Assembly: GCF_003002025.1 (NCBI RefSeq)
Contig: NZ_PVZB01000017.1
Span: forward strand, 1 to 64,000
Length of the DNA stretch: 64,000 nt
Origin: Paraburkholderia sp. BL25I1N1
Lineage (GTDB): Bacteria; Pseudomonadota; Gammaproteobacteria; Burkholderiales; Burkholderiaceae
Reading direction: 5' to 3'
Made by a program: the position numbers and the translations under genes. Below, in pieces: positions 47,112 through 57,356 of this stretch (its first letter is position 1; each line of letters begins with the position of its first letter). The notes below the pieces were generated by a model. The model was not told the origin of the DNA, ran no database searches, and worked only from the letters and a program-made list of their open reading frames with translations.

Positions 47112-48884
47112 TTGACACTAAAGCACCTCACCATCAAAGCAAAACTCATTGCCGGGTTCGGCATGCTGTCTCTTATCGTCGTCGCGGTTTCCGGGCTTTC
47201 CCTGAAAGCGCTCAGCGACTCAACCGATGGTTTTTCCAGCTTCGTGCGCGGCATCAATGCACGCGCGGACATGGCGGTGCAGGTGCGAACCGCGGTCGAC
47301 CGCCGGGCAATCGCCGCGCGTAATCTCGTGCTCGTGACCAAGCCGCAGGACCTCGAAATAGAGAAAGCCGATGTGCTGCGCGCGCACGAAGACGTGCAAA
47401 CCGATCTGAAGAAGCTCAACGATATGATCGCGACCGCTACCGACACGTCGGAGAAAGCGCGCAGTCTCGTCGCCGAAATCAATCGGGTAGAGGCTTTGTA
47501 TGGACCGGTCGCCACCGACATCGTCAATCTCGCGCTGACCAACAAGCGCGACGAGGCGATCGTCAAGATGGACGATCAATGCCGGCCGTTGCTCGCCGCG
47601 CTGATTCGCGCGACCAACGCGTATGCCGACTACACGCATACGCGTCAGGAACAGATGATCAACGACTACGCGGCACACTATGAGAACCAGCGCAATCTGC
47701 TGATCGCGATCAGCCTGATCGCGGTGGCGCTCGCGATCGGCGCATGCGTGCTGATCACGCGCGCGGTGACCAGACCGCTGCGCCAGGCGATCGATGTCGC
47801 GCGCACTGTGTCGGAAGGCGATCTGCGTACGCGCATCGTGGTCGACGGCAGCGATGAAACCAGCAAGCTGCTGGGTGCGTTGCGCGAGATGAACGAACGG
47901 TTGACGGCGATCGTCGGACGCGTGCGCGACAGCAGCACGAGCATCGCCGGCGCCGCGCGCGAGATCGCCGCGGGCAATATGGATCTAAGCCAGCGCACCG
48001 AGCAGCAAGCGGCCTCGCTGCAGGAGACGGCGTCGAGCATGGAAGAACTCACCTCGACGGTTAAGCAGAACGCCGACAACGCGCAGCAAGGCAGCATGTT
48101 GGCCACGAACGCATCGTCGGTCGCGCAGAAAGGCAGCGAGGTGGTCGGCCAGGTGGTGAACACCATGCACGACATCAGCGATAGCTCAACCAAAATCGCG
48201 GACATCACGGGCATCATCGAAGGTATTGCGTTTCAGACAAACATTCTGGCCCTCAACGCGGCCGTCGAGGCTGCGCGCGCTGGCGAACAAGGCCGCGGTT
48301 TCGCGGTGGTGGCGAGCGAAGTCAGAAGCCTGGCGCAGCGCTCATCAAGCGCGGCCAAGGAAATCAAGGATCTGATTGCCACCTCGGTGGAGAAGATCCG
48401 CGACGGGTCGGCGCTTGCCGGTGAAGCGGGCAAGACGATGGCCGAAGTCACCCAGGCGGTGGCGCGGGTGACGGACATCATGTCGGAGATCGCGGCGGCA
48501 TCGAGTGAGCAAAGCCGCGGCATCGAGCAGGTCAATCTCGCGATCACGCAGATGGATAATGTCACGCAGCAGAATGCCGCCTTGGTGGAAGAAGCGGCGG
48601 CGGCTTCGCGGTCGATGGAAGACCAAGGGCAGCAGTTGAATGAGGCGGTGGCGTTCTTTCAGATTTTGAATGGTGGTGGTGCGGGGGGGATTGTCGCCGC
48701 GGCGCCTTCGCGGAAGGGGATGGTGCGGGAGGAGCGGGGGGTTGTGTCTGGGCGAGGGGTGGTGCGGGGGGGGGGTGGGGGGGGTGTTGCGTCGTCGGGT
48801 GTCGCGCCGGGTATTGCGTCGGGTGCTGCGTTGGCGACGGCTGCGACTGCCATCGGTGCGGATGAGGGGTGGGATAAGTTTTGA
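47112..48884 (+). CDS. Methyl-accepting chemotaxis protein with G-rich coding tail
   Basis: Chemoreceptor of 590 aa. TM1 spans about 8-32, a short periplasmic four-helix sensor to about 185, then TM2, HAMP and the signalling tip [20 protein letters not shown]. The C-terminal 50 residues are Gly/Ala/Ser-rich and end EGWDKF, a WxxF pattern like the CheR-binding pentapeptide NWETF. The start is TTG at 47112 with GGAG 9 bases upstream; an in-frame TTG at 47097 overlaps that site. The tail is encoded by long G tracts (see the separate entry). It is followed by a shared terminator and a tRNA gene. Confidence 0.92.
   Translation: MTLKHLTIKAKLIAGFGMLSLIVVAVSGLSLKALSDSTDGFSSFVRGINARADMAVQVRTAVDRRAIAARNLVLVTKPQDLEIEKADVLRAHEDVQTDLKKLNDMIATATDTSEKARSLVAEINRVEALYGPVATDIVNLALTNKRDEAIVKMDDQCRPLLAALIRATNAYADYTHTRQEQMINDYAAHYENQRNLLIAISLIAVALAIGACVLITRAVTRPLRQAIDVARTVSEGDLRTRIVVDGSDETSKLLGALREMNERLTAIVGRVRDSSTSIAGAAREIAAGNMDLSQRTEQQAASLQETASSMEELTSTVKQNADNAQQGSMLATNASSVAQKGSEVVGQVVNTMHDISDSSTKIADITGIIEGIAFQTNILALNAAVEAARAGEQGRGFAVVASEVRSLAQRSSSAAKEIKDLIATSVEKIRDGSALAGEAGKTMAEVTQAVARVTDIMSEIAAASSEQSRGIEQVNLAITQMDNVTQQNAALVEEAAAASRSMEDQGQQLNEAVAFFQILNGGGAGGIVAAAPSRKGMVREERGVVSGRGVVRGGGGGGVASSGVAPGIASGAALATAATAIGADEGWDKF
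48766..48784 (+). repeat. G tracts (G10, G8) in the chemoreceptor tail
   Basis: G10 at 48766-48775, one T, then G8 at 48777-48784, with several shorter G runs just upstream (48700-48760). They lie in the Gly-rich C-terminal segment around residue 552. Such homopolymers slip during replication and can form G-quadruplexes, so they may vary between cells. Confidence 0.85.
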
Positions 48885-48986
48885 ATGTTTTTTCTGCCCG
48901 AGCGCCGTGCTTGTGCGGGTGGGGCTCAGGCGGGACGTGGTTGGGACGGCAGAGGGGGTTGGTGCGAAAAGCTTGGGGTAGAAATG

Positions 48987-49012
48987 CGAAAACCGGCGTT
49001 AGCCGGTTTTCG
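48987..49012. terminator. Bidirectional terminator between the chemoreceptor and tRNA genes
   Basis: CGAAAACCGGC and GCCGGTTTTCG form a perfect 11-bp stem with a GTTA loop. A and T runs lie within the stem, so it can stop transcription from either side. It ends about 19 bases before the tRNA 3' end. Confidence 0.8.
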
Positions 49013-49030
49013 AGTGACGACATGTCTGGT

Positions 49031-49106
<76 letters not shown>

Positions 49107-49181
49107 AACGTGCAAACAATTCTAGCACAGGCATTTTCCGTTTTGCCAAGCCGGCCGGAACCAGCAAAACGGCAAAAACCA

Positions 49182-49529
49182 TCACCTGGAAGGCGCCCCC
49201 GCAAGCACCCAATCCACCACTGCCCGAATATCCGCATCGCTCATCGACTGATGCGCGGGCATCGGAATCATGCCCCACACGCCAGAGCCGCCGTCCTTCA
49301 CCTTGCGCGACAATTTTGCCGGCGCCTGGGCGTCGCCCTTGTACTTCGCGGCAATCTGCTGGAACGACGGGCCGACCAGTTTGCGATCCACCGCATGACA
49401 TCCCATGCAAGCATTCGCGTTGGCGACCAGTTGGCCGCGCGGCGCATCGGCGGCACGCGCAGCCGGTACAACGGCACCCGCCAGCGCACCGACCAACAGC
49501 GCGCTGATCACCAAGGCAACACCGCGCAT
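49182..49529 (-). CDS. Class I c-type cytochrome
   Basis: Periplasmic monohaem cytochrome of 115 aa. A signal peptide (residues 1 to about 27, ending in ARAA) precedes a single haem site CMGCH (Cys41, Cys44, His45). Met90 in MIPMPAH is the probable axial ligand. The fold is that of a small c5/c551-like cytochrome. Its ATG overlaps the stop of the BON gene (ATGA) and the two are probably translated together. Electron partners are unknown. Confidence 0.9.
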   Translation of the reverse strand: MRGVALVISALLVGALAGAVVPAARAADAPRGQLVANANACMGCHAVDRKLVGPSFQQIAAKYKGDAQAPAKLSRKVKDGGSGVWGMIPMPAHQSMSDADIRAVVDWVLAGAPSR

Positions 49530-50326
49530 CACGGCGTCGTCGCCTTCGGGTTACCAGGATGCACGGCGTTCGAATTGGTGACCGGCGCGGGCGTCTGCTG
49601 TTCGAGCGGCCGCGAACTTACCGACGAATCTGGAATAGTGCCGACGGTCGGCGCACTCGCGTCCGGTTGCGAAGCCGCCGCTACGGGCGCCGTCCCCGCT
49701 GCGGCGGCAGCCGCTGCGGCTTCCGCCGGCTGAATGTACTGGAACACCTTCACGACCTGCACCACGCCCGGCACACGGCTCGCGACATCCGCGCCGCGAT
49801 TGCCTTCGTCCATGGTGACGAGGCCCATCAGATACACCGAGCCACGCTCTGCCACCACCTTGAAGTTGTTCGCCGAAATGTTCTTCTCGGCGATCAGCGC
49901 GGTCTTCACACGCGTCTCCAGGTACGTGTCGTTGGTGCGCGACGAGAACGAACTGGCCGGCATGATCGTCAGTTCGTTGACGATCGTGCTGACGTTGTTC
50001 AAACCGCGCACGATGGTTTCCGCGCGTTGCTTCGACACGTCCCCCGCCACTTCGCCGGTCAGCAGCACGCGCCGATTGAACACCGTCACGTTCACGTGCG
50101 CGTTGTCGGGCAAGTTCTGGCTGATCTGCGAGAGCGCCTTCACCTGCAACTCGCGATCCTCGGTCTGCGCGCCGAGCGTGCGCCGGTCCGTCGCCACCAG
50201 CGCGCTGCCGCCCGCCGCGCCGGCAACAGCGAGAAAGCAACCCTGCAACGTTGCGGACAGCCCCGCCGCGAACCCAATCACCAGCACGGTTCTCAACAGT
50301 GTCTTCTTGACGCGGAATACGCTCAT
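49529..50326 (-). CDS. BON-domain lipoprotein, DolP (YraP)-like
   Basis: Outer-membrane lipoprotein of 265 aa. The lipobox is LQGC (Cys30). Two BON domains follow at about 60-125 and 135-200 (VNVTVFNRRVLLTGEVAG and VVAERGSVYLMGLVT). The C-terminus is a long Ala/Pro-rich low-complexity tail (about 60 residues) that other DolP proteins lack. DolP stabilises the envelope and BAM complex. The neighbours diaA and yraN have the same order as E. coli yraN-diaA-dolP, which supports the call. The ATG at 50326 has AAGGAG upstream. Confidence 0.9.
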   Translation of the reverse strand: MSVFRVKKTLLRTVLVIGFAAGLSATLQGCFLAVAGAAGGSALVATDRRTLGAQTEDRELQVKALSQISQNLPDNAHVNVTVFNRRVLLTGEVAGDVSKQRAETIVRGLNNVSTIVNELTIMPASSFSSRTNDTYLETRVKTALIAEKNISANNFKVVAERGSVYLMGLVTMDEGNRGADVASRVPGVVQVVKVFQYIQPAEAAAAAAAAGTAPVAAASQPDASAPTVGTIPDSSVSSRPLEQQTPAPVTNSNAVHPGNPKATTP

Positions 50327-50352
50327 CAACTAGCTCTCCTTCGGAATCAGTC

Positions 50353-51051
<699 letters not shown>

Positions 51052-51156
51052 TCAAACCATCGCTCGTTGCACTGCTCGCCGCGTCGTCGACGTTGCCCCG
51101 TGGCCTGCACGCGAGCGCAAGTTTATCGCACTCACGCGCGTTCTCCGCGCCTGGCG

Positions 51157-51660
51157 TCAGACTTCGTCGGCACGGAACGCGTCGCGCAACCACACGAGAC
51201 GGCCGGCTTCGAACGCGATCACGTCGAAGCGGCACGCGGGCTGATCGCGCCAGCCGGCGGCACGCGTCACCAGAAAATGTTGCGCGGCGCGTACGATGCG
51301 CTGCTTCTTCTGCCAGCCGATACTCGCTGCCGCGCCGCCGTAGCGCTTCTGCGCACGCGCGCGGACTTCAACGAAGACCAGCGCGCCGTCACGTTCGCGC
51401 ATGACCAGATCGATCTCGCCGCCGCGGCACGACACATTGCGCGCGACGAATCGCAAACGCTGACGCTGCAAAAATTCCTGCGCACGCAATTCGAAAGCCG
51501 CGCCGACGAGTTTGGACCCGACGAGTCCCGAAAAGTTGTGCGGCCTGGCGAGGGGACTGCTCGGCGCCGGCGCGCTCACGGCCGGGCCGCCACGCGGATC
51601 GCTTGGAACCGCGTGGCACAATGGCGGCCTCGTTCCGTCTGTTTGTGTCTTCTGCCTCAT
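51157..51660 (-). CDS. YraN-family endonuclease-like protein (UPF0102)
   Basis: Protein of 167 aa with the PD-(D/E)XK-like core [23 protein letters not shown]; acidic residues and the VEVR segment correspond to the nuclease motif. The family is poorly understood, with a suggested role in DNA processing. The start at 51660 is tentative; the frame continues upstream, and the first 40 residues look unlike the family core. Here the ATG overlaps the rsmI ATG on the opposite strand, so at least one start may be wrong. Confidence 0.82.
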   Translation of the reverse strand: MRQKTQTDGTRPPLCHAVPSDPRGGPAVSAPAPSSPLARPHNFSGLVGSKLVGAAFELRAQEFLQRQRLRFVARNVSCRGGEIDLVMRERDGALVFVEVRARAQKRYGGAAASIGWQKKQRIVRAAQHFLVTRAAGWRDQPACRFDVIAFEAGRLVWLRDAFRADEV

Positions 51661-52540
51661 GACTCCTCTCTCCGAACTCGCGCAAGGGCAGCAGTACCCC
51701 ACTGCCGCGCTATATGTGGTGGCCACGCCGATCGGCAACATCGCCGACGTCACGCTGCGCGCGTTGCATGTGCTCGGACTGGTGGACCGCATCGCCGCCG
51801 AAGACACCCGCAACACGGGGCAACTGCTCGCGCGTTACGGCATTTCGAAACCGCTCGTCGCCGTGCATCAACACAACGAGCGCGCCGCGGCACTGCGTCT
51901 GATCGAACATCTGCAAGCGGGCGAACGCGTGGCCTACGTGTCCGATGCGGGCACGCCGGGCATCTCGGACCCCGGCGCGAAACTCGTCGACGCGGTCCGC
52001 GAAGCCGGCTTTCCCGTCATCCCGCTGCCCGGCGCAAGCGCGCTCGCGACCGCGCTGAGCGTGGCCGGCGACTGGGTCGCGACGTTCTCGTTCCTCGGCT
52101 TCCTGCCGCCGAAAGCCAAAGCCCGCGCCGCGACGCTGCAGCCGCTCGCAAGCCATCCTCACGCGATGGTGTTCTACGAAGCGCCGCACCGGATCGTCGA
52201 AACAGTGCAGGCACTGGCCGATGCATTCGGCGGCGAGCGCAAACTGCTCATCGCACGGGAATTGACGAAGTTACATGAAGCGCTGCATCGCGGCACCCTG
52301 GCCGAAGCGCCAACGTGGCTCGCCGCCGATCCGAACCGGCAACGCGGCGAATTCGTGCTGGTGGTGGAAGGCGCACAGCCGGAAGCCGTCGGCGAACACG
52401 ACCACGACGCGCTGCTAGGCATTCTGCTGGAGGAGTTGACGGTGAGTAGCGCGGCTAAAGTAGCGGCGGCGATCACCGGAGCGTCGCGCAACGCGCTGTA
52501 CGCGCGCGCGCTGGCGCTGAAAAAAGAAGACGAAGAGTAA
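51659..52540 (+). CDS. rsmI: 16S rRNA (cytidine1402-2'-O)-methyltransferase RsmI
   Basis: SAM-dependent methyltransferase of 293 aa that modifies C1402 in the ribosomal P site. [49 protein letters not shown] and [12 protein letters not shown] are all highly conserved RsmI motifs. It is divergent from yraN, the usual neighbour of rsmI in proteobacteria. The first ATG is adopted. A strong terminator follows 16 bases after the stop. Confidence 0.95.
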   Translation: MTPLSELAQGQQYPTAALYVVATPIGNIADVTLRALHVLGLVDRIAAEDTRNTGQLLARYGISKPLVAVHQHNERAAALRLIEHLQAGERVAYVSDAGTPGISDPGAKLVDAVREAGFPVIPLPGASALATALSVAGDWVATFSFLGFLPPKAKARAATLQPLASHPHAMVFYEAPHRIVETVQALADAFGGERKLLIARELTKLHEALHRGTLAEAPTWLAADPNRQRGEFVLVVEGAQPEAVGEHDHDALLGILLEELTVSSAAKVAAAITGASRNALYARALALKKEDEE

Positions 52541-52555
52541 AGCTGACGGACAAAC

Positions 52556-52586
52556 AACAAAGGGCCGCGTAATGCGGCCCTTTGTT
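52556..52586. terminator. Terminator between rsmI and rlpA
   Basis: AACAAAGGGCCGC pairs with GCGGCCCTTTGTT (12-13 bp) around a 5-base loop. It lies between convergent genes and carries T and A runs within the stem on either side. Confidence 0.92.
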
Positions 52587-52664
52587 CTTCTGCGGACACA
52601 ACCCGTGAGGCCGCCGACGCGGCACTACGAGGAGCGCGCCTTGGCCGCGCTCGCCGCAGTCATA

Positions 52665-53267
52665 TCACTTCTGGGCGCTCGAATCCGAATTCGACGCCAG
52701 CATTTCGTTACGCGCGTCGCGTGCTTCCTGCTGCGTCAGCCCTTCAATCTGCACCCGCGCCGTACCGGCATGGCGCATGTCCAGCGCGGAGGCGGCAGCC
52801 ATGGAAAGATCGATCACGCGGCCGCGCGCGTACGGACCACGGTCGTTGATACGCACGACGACCGAGCGCGACGTGGCCGGATTGGTCACACGCACATAGG
52901 AGCCGAGCGGCAACGTACGATGCGCGGCGGTCAGCGCGTGCATGTCGTAGCGTTCGCCGTTGGCGGTACGGCGGCCATGGAAGCCGCGGCCGTACCACGA
53001 AGCGCGACCGGTCTGATGAAAGTCCGAAATGCCGGAACCTTCATCGGTGAGAGGCTTTGCATCGGCCAGCGACGAGCCTTGAGCAGTCGCGCCGGAGGCC
53101 GGCGCGCTACCGAAAGCTTGCGGTCCAAAGGAGCCCGCTTGCGTCAGTTTCGTGCTCTGCGGCGCGCCGCTTTCCGACGTGTTGCTAGCGCCCGGAGGCG
53201 TGGCGCAACCGGCCAGCACAAAAAAGGCAAAAAGAGTCCCCAGACCACGGGATAACCGAGTTTTCAT
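52665..53267 (-). CDS. rlpA: RlpA-family septal lipoprotein
   Basis: Lipoprotein of 200 aa with lipobox LAGC (Cys21). A double-psi beta-barrel (about 100-185) contains RASWYGRGFHGRRTANGERY, RTLPLGSYVRVTN and INDRGPYARGRVIDLS, typical of RlpA lytic transglycosylases that cleave naked glycan strands at the septum. The C-terminal SPOR domain of the E. coli type is absent; the protein ends soon after the barrel. The ATG at 53267 is chosen as it starts the signal peptide; the frame runs further upstream without support. Confidence 0.88.
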   Translation of the reverse strand: MKTRLSRGLGTLFAFFVLAGCATPPGASNTSESGAPQSTKLTQAGSFGPQAFGSAPASGATAQGSSLADAKPLTDEGSGISDFHQTGRASWYGRGFHGRRTANGERYDMHALTAAHRTLPLGSYVRVTNPATSRSVVVRINDRGPYARGRVIDLSMAAASALDMRHAGTARVQIEGLTQQEARDARNEMLASNSDSSAQK

Positions 53268-53903
53268 AAGACGTGCAATCACATTGTCGAGCCGCATCAC
53301 GCCAAAGTTGAGCGTGTTGCCTGCGACTCCGGCGGCAATGGACGACAACGCGCCGCGCAGACAAGCGCAGAACGTCAAAGCCCGGATGCGGCTCATTCAG
53401 CCGCTACCGCACGGTTAATTTTCACGTCTGGCGCAACCTGTCCCCGGCAGCCTGACCAGACCCCACATGCCGCCATCGAACGTGGCAAACACGTTCTTGC
53501 GCGCGAAACTCAGCGCGCAGGAACGGCGGCGTAGGCCCCACCCAGCGTCACGGCAGTTAGTCCGTAGCAGGCGCGCGGCGCCTGGCTGGGCAAGACGTGT
53601 GCATCGAAAGCATCGATACTTGATGGCCGTCCAAAAGTGCGACAGCCCATACTTGAGTGGCGATCCGCGTGCCCATTTTTGATGGGGACGCATCGCCTTG
53701 TGGCATGCACAGTTCCCTGTGCATGGGGTGCATTATACCTAAAACAGAATTCCGGGTTGGCAAGCGACTGAAAACCTTGATGAATTTTCACTCCTGCTGC
53801 AAGAATGAGCATGCGAAGCCCGCTGCGCCGGGGCTTCGGCGCCCACAGCGAACGCGGACGAGAGGCCGGTACAATCAATGTTTTTCCAGCGGCGCCGTCA
53901 TCC
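53268..53903. other. Divergent intergenic region with a palindrome
   Basis: No gene is convincing; longer minus-strand frames crossing this region are Arg-rich shadows. A perfect hairpin ATGCACAG-ttcc-CTGTGCAT lies at 53705-53724, followed by ATTATA, which could be an operator near the promoter of the next gene. Confidence 0.5.
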
Positions 53904-54548
53904 ATGAAAGTCACCTTGATCCCTGTCACGCCGTTCCAGCAGAACAGTTCGCTGCTCGTTTGCGAGGCAACCGGACGCGCGGCCGTCGTCGATCCGGGCG
54001 GCGACCTCGACATCATCGACGGCGAAATCGCGCGGCAGAACGTGACGGTCGAAAAAGTTTTTCTGACGCACGGCCACATCGATCACTGCGCGGGCGCCAA
54101 AACGCTGGCCACGCGTTACGGCGTGCCGATCGAGGGCCCGCATCCCGAAGAACGCTTCTGGCTGGACAAGCTGCCGGATCAAAGCACGCGCTTCGGCTTT
54201 CCGGCCGCCGAAGCGTTCGAACCGGATCGCTGGCTGCAGAACGGCGAGAGCGTGCAGTTCGGCGACGAAACGCTCGAGGTCTATCACTGCCCAGGTCATA
54301 CGCCGGGCCACGTGGTGTTCTTCAGCCGCGCGCATCGGCTGGCGCTGGTGGGCGACGTGCTGTTCGCCGGCTCGATCGGCCGCACGGATTTTCCGCGCGG
54401 CAATCATGCGGATCTGGTGCGCTCGATTCGCGAAAAACTTTGGCCGCTCGGTGACAACATCACCTTCGTCCCCGGTCACGGTCCCACTTCGACGTTCGGC
54501 GCCGAACGCCGCACCAATCCGTACGTCGCCGACGGAGTCGAGGCATGA
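53904..54548 (+). CDS. Metallo-beta-lactamase-fold hydrolase (glyoxalase II-like, YcbL type)
   Basis: MBL protein of 214 aa. [12 protein letters not shown] provides the His-x-His-x-Asp-His metal set. [28 protein letters not shown] (bridging Asp) and VPGHGPTST complete the metal site. The short length and the GRTDFP motif match YcbL-type type-II glyoxalases lacking the C-terminal substrate domain. The ATG at 53904 fits the family; upstream frame is open by chance. Its stop overlaps the exonuclease start (ATGA). Confidence 0.9.
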   Translation: MKVTLIPVTPFQQNSSLLVCEATGRAAVVDPGGDLDIIDGEIARQNVTVEKVFLTHGHIDHCAGAKTLATRYGVPIEGPHPEERFWLDKLPDQSTRFGFPAAEAFEPDRWLQNGESVQFGDETLEVYHCPGHTPGHVVFFSRAHRLALVGDVLFAGSIGRTDFPRGNHADLVRSIREKLWPLGDNITFVPGHGPTSTFGAERRTNPYVADGVEA

Positions 54549-55174
54549 GCAGCGAAATCTACGTGAGCACCGATGTCGAGGCGGACGGCCCGATTCCCGG
54601 TCCGCATTCCATGCTCAGTTTCGCCTCCGCCGCCTACACCGAAGACAAGCGCCTGATCGCCACCTTCTCGGCGAATCTGGAGTTGCTCGAGGGAGCCAAG
54701 GCGCATCCCGTGCAGGAAGCGTGGTGGAAGACGCAGCCCGAAGCGTGGGAAGCCTGCCGCAAGGATTTGCAGAAGCCGGAGGCCGCATTGACGGCGTACG
54801 TCGACTGGGTCGAGGCCTTGCCGGGCAAACCTGTGTTCGTGGCCATGCCGGCCGGCTTCGACTTCACTTATATGTTCTGGTACATGATGCGGTTTGTCGG
54901 CCGCTGTCCGTTTTCCTGGTCGGCGCTCGACATCAAGACGCTGGCCTTCGCCATGACCGGCCTGCCGTACCGCAAAAACATCAAACCGCGCTTTCCCAAG
55001 CACTGGTTCGACGAACATCCGCATACGCATGTCGCGCTGGACGACGCGATCGAACAAGGCGCGCTTTTCTGCAACATGCTGAAGGATTTGCGCGCAAGTC
55101 AGGCGATCACGCTGGCAGCTGGTAAAGATGGGGACGGCACAGGACAAAACACCACCGAGGAACCGGCAAATTAG
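54545..55174 (+). CDS. DEDD-type 3'-5' exonuclease
   Basis: Exonuclease of 209 aa. STDVEADGP near the start gives the first Asp/Glu pair, DFTYMFWYM and DIKTLAFAM the middle, and [11 protein letters not shown] (His-x5-Asp) the last DEDDh motif. It therefore resembles RNase T/DnaQ exonucleases and probably trims DNA or RNA 3' ends. The substrate is unknown. It overlaps the MBL gene by 4 bases, so both are coupled. Confidence 0.85.
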   Translation: MSSEIYVSTDVEADGPIPGPHSMLSFASAAYTEDKRLIATFSANLELLEGAKAHPVQEAWWKTQPEAWEACRKDLQKPEAALTAYVDWVEALPGKPVFVAMPAGFDFTYMFWYMMRFVGRCPFSWSALDIKTLAFAMTGLPYRKNIKPRFPKHWFDEHPHTHVALDDAIEQGALFCNMLKDLRASQAITLAAGKDGDGTGQNTTEEPAN

Positions 55175-55264
55175 GTAATCTCCCTCGCCAGGGCCGTTTT
55201 ACATTGCGTTTCGTTTTCGCGCCCTCTACCATGCGTTGATACGGCGACGCAAACGGAGGCGCAG

Positions 55265-55723
55265 TTGACACTCGATACGTTCTCTCAAAAAATCCTGCGC
55301 CTATTGCAGCTCGATGCACGCCGCTCGGTGCAAGAAATTTCCGACCAGGTCGGCCTGTCGAGCACGCCATGCTGGCGGCGCATCAAGGACATGGAACAGT
55401 CGGGGGTCATCCAGCGCTACACGGCGCTGCTGGATCGGGAAAAACTTGGGCTGCACGTGTGCGCCCTCGCGCACATCCATCTCACCCGGCACACCGAAGG
55501 CGGCGTGGAACAGTTCGAGCGGGAAATCGCCACCTGCCCCGAAGTCACCGAATGCTACAGCACGACCGGCGAATCGGACTACATCCTCAAAATCGTCGCG
55601 CCGGACATCAAGGCGTACGACAGCTTTCTGCACGAACGCATCTTCAAGATTCCCGCCGTTGCGCAGGTTCGCACGAGCGTGGTGCTGCGCGAGATCAAAT
55701 TCGATACGCAACTGCCGCTGTGA
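55265..55723 (+). CDS. Lrp/AsnC-family transcriptional regulator
   Basis: Protein of 152 aa with an N-terminal helix-turn-helix (DARRSVQEISDQVGLSSTPC, WRRIKDMEQSGVI) and a RAM domain with TECYSTTGESDYILKIVAPD. The start is TTG at 55265 with GGAGG 5 bases upstream, and the sequence from there matches the family length. GLSSTPCWRRIK is typical of the Lrp subtype of proteobacteria. It is convergent with the CDF gene, with 60 bases between. Confidence 0.92.
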   Translation: MTLDTFSQKILRLLQLDARRSVQEISDQVGLSSTPCWRRIKDMEQSGVIQRYTALLDREKLGLHVCALAHIHLTRHTEGGVEQFEREIATCPEVTECYSTTGESDYILKIVAPDIKAYDSFLHERIFKIPAVAQVRTSVVLREIKFDTQLPL

Positions 55724-55782
55724 CCCGTTAACGGTATAAGCACGCCACGCGGCCGCGGCATGCTCGCGCGGTTCCGCATGTC

Positions 55783-57036
55783 TCAGGTAGCGCTGTGCGG
55801 TTCCGTCGCCTTCGTGCGTCCTCCAATGCCCACGCCGCCTTTTGCGGCGAGCGTTTCCACATCGACTTCCGCGGACACCGCGTCCAATGCCTGCAGCAAT
55901 TCCACTCTGCGCGCGCCCAGGCGAGCCCTGAGCGCCGCCAGATCCGCGCGCCCAAGCCGCTGCGCCTCGCTGGGCACCTTGCGCGACGGCGATGCATCCG
56001 GCAGCACAACTTCGACATCCAGCCCCATGCTCAGGTAGTGGATATTCACCGCCGCCGCCTTCACGCCGTAAGACGCCAACGCGGAGTTCACCTCTGCAAT
56101 GACCCGCTCGCGAGTCGGCAGATCGAAGGGCGGACGTGCAAGCGCATCGTTCTCGGGATCGACATGAATCAACGCGTCGAGCACGCGGTTGTCCGTCAAC
56201 ACGCGCAGACGCGCCGACTCGGCAATGTAGTGCCCTTCCGATACCGAAATCAGCGGATCGACGAGAATATGCGCGTCGACCAGCGCGAAATCGCCCATCT
56301 TGCGCGTGCGCATTTCGTGCACGTCACGTACGCCGGGCGTCGAGAGCAGCAGCGCGCGCATGTCGGCGGTGGCAGCGTCGTCGAGCGCGCGGTCGGAGAG
56401 ATCCTGCAGCGCGTCCCAGCCGAACATCCAGCCCATGCGCGCCACCATGAAGCCGACAATCGCCGCGGCAATCGGATCGAGCAGCCGCACGCCGGCGAGG
56501 CTGCCGACAATACCGCTCGCGACCACCAGCGACGACGCCGCATCGGAACGCGCGTGCCAGGCATTGGCAATCAACATGGCGGAACGCACGCGTTGCGCTT
56601 CCCGCAGCATGTAGCGAAAGAGACTCTCTTTGGAAACCAGAACGAGCAATGCGACGGCAAGCGCGCTCATATGCACGGCGGGAATATTTTGCAAATCGGC
56701 GAGACGCGTTCCGGCTCGCCATAACATGCCGACGCCCACCGCAATGAGAAGCGCGCCCAAAAATAGCGACGCCACCGTCTCATAGCGACTGTGCCCGTAA
56801 TTGTGATCCGCGTCGGGCTTTGCGCCGCTGTGCCGATTGGCAATCAGCACGACAAAATCGGAAATCAGATCGGCGAGGGAATGGACACCGTCGGCGACCA
56901 ATGCCTGCGAGTGCGCAAACACACCGATGACGATTTGCAGCGTCATCAACACTGTATTGAGCGCAATACTGACAAAGGTACTTTTGCGCGCAACGCGATG
57001 TTTTTCGGCGGATGGGGCAGCAGTGGCGGCGGGCAT
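55783..57036 (-). CDS. Cation diffusion facilitator metal exporter
   Basis: Inner-membrane exporter of 417 aa with six hydrophobic segments in the first 210 residues. Zinc-type sites are visible: ADGVHSLADLISD in TM2 and NAWHARSDAASS in TM5. HNYGHSRYE is typical of the FieF/MamM branch, and two cytosolic domains follow. The C-terminal region from about 310 is longer than in E. coli FieF. It probably exports iron, zinc or manganese in exchange for protons. The H-NS gene lies upstream in the same direction, 320 bases away. Confidence 0.9.
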   Translation of the reverse strand: MPAATAAPSAEKHRVARKSTFVSIALNTVLMTLQIVIGVFAHSQALVADGVHSLADLISDFVVLIANRHSGAKPDADHNYGHSRYETVASLFLGALLIAVGVGMLWRAGTRLADLQNIPAVHMSALAVALLVLVSKESLFRYMLREAQRVRSAMLIANAWHARSDAASSLVVASGIVGSLAGVRLLDPIAAAIVGFMVARMGWMFGWDALQDLSDRALDDAATADMRALLLSTPGVRDVHEMRTRKMGDFALVDAHILVDPLISVSEGHYIAESARLRVLTDNRVLDALIHVDPENDALARPPFDLPTRERVIAEVNSALASYGVKAAAVNIHYLSMGLDVEVVLPDASPSRKVPSEAQRLGRADLAALRARLGARRVELLQALDAVSAEVDVETLAAKGGVGIGGRTKATEPHSAT

Positions 57037-57211
57037 CTCAGAAGTGGAATGAAAAGTTCACTTCCTGCATTCTACCCGGCGCATCTCGAAATGCGCTGAA
57101 GATGCCAACAAAATTCCTTTTAAATCAATCGCTTATCTAAACGAAAAGCATTCGCGTTCCAGTTGACTGGTGTTCATGCGGCAAAAAATCACGGCAGTGG
57201 CTGCAGTAAAT

Positions 57212-57242
57212 AAAAAAACCGCGCCCTCGACGGTACGCGGTT
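57212..57242 (-). terminator. Terminator after the H-NS gene
   Basis: On the minus strand AACCGCG pairs with CGCGGTT around a 12-base loop, followed by seven T (A run 57212-57218). It lies about 115 bases beyond the H-NS stop. Confidence 0.8.
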
Positions 57243-57356
57243 CTCTTTCGCAACGGCAGACGCAATCACTGCATCTGATTGAAGCTATTCGTATGACTTA
57301 TGATCAGAAGCATTAGTTGCAGGCAAAAAGCGGCCGGCAAAGCTGCTAGCAAAGCA

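Noticed and set aside
53415-54079. Minus-strand frames upstream and across the MBL hydrolase start
   Set aside because: Arg-rich shadows without ribosome sites, partly opposite the well-supported MBL gene.
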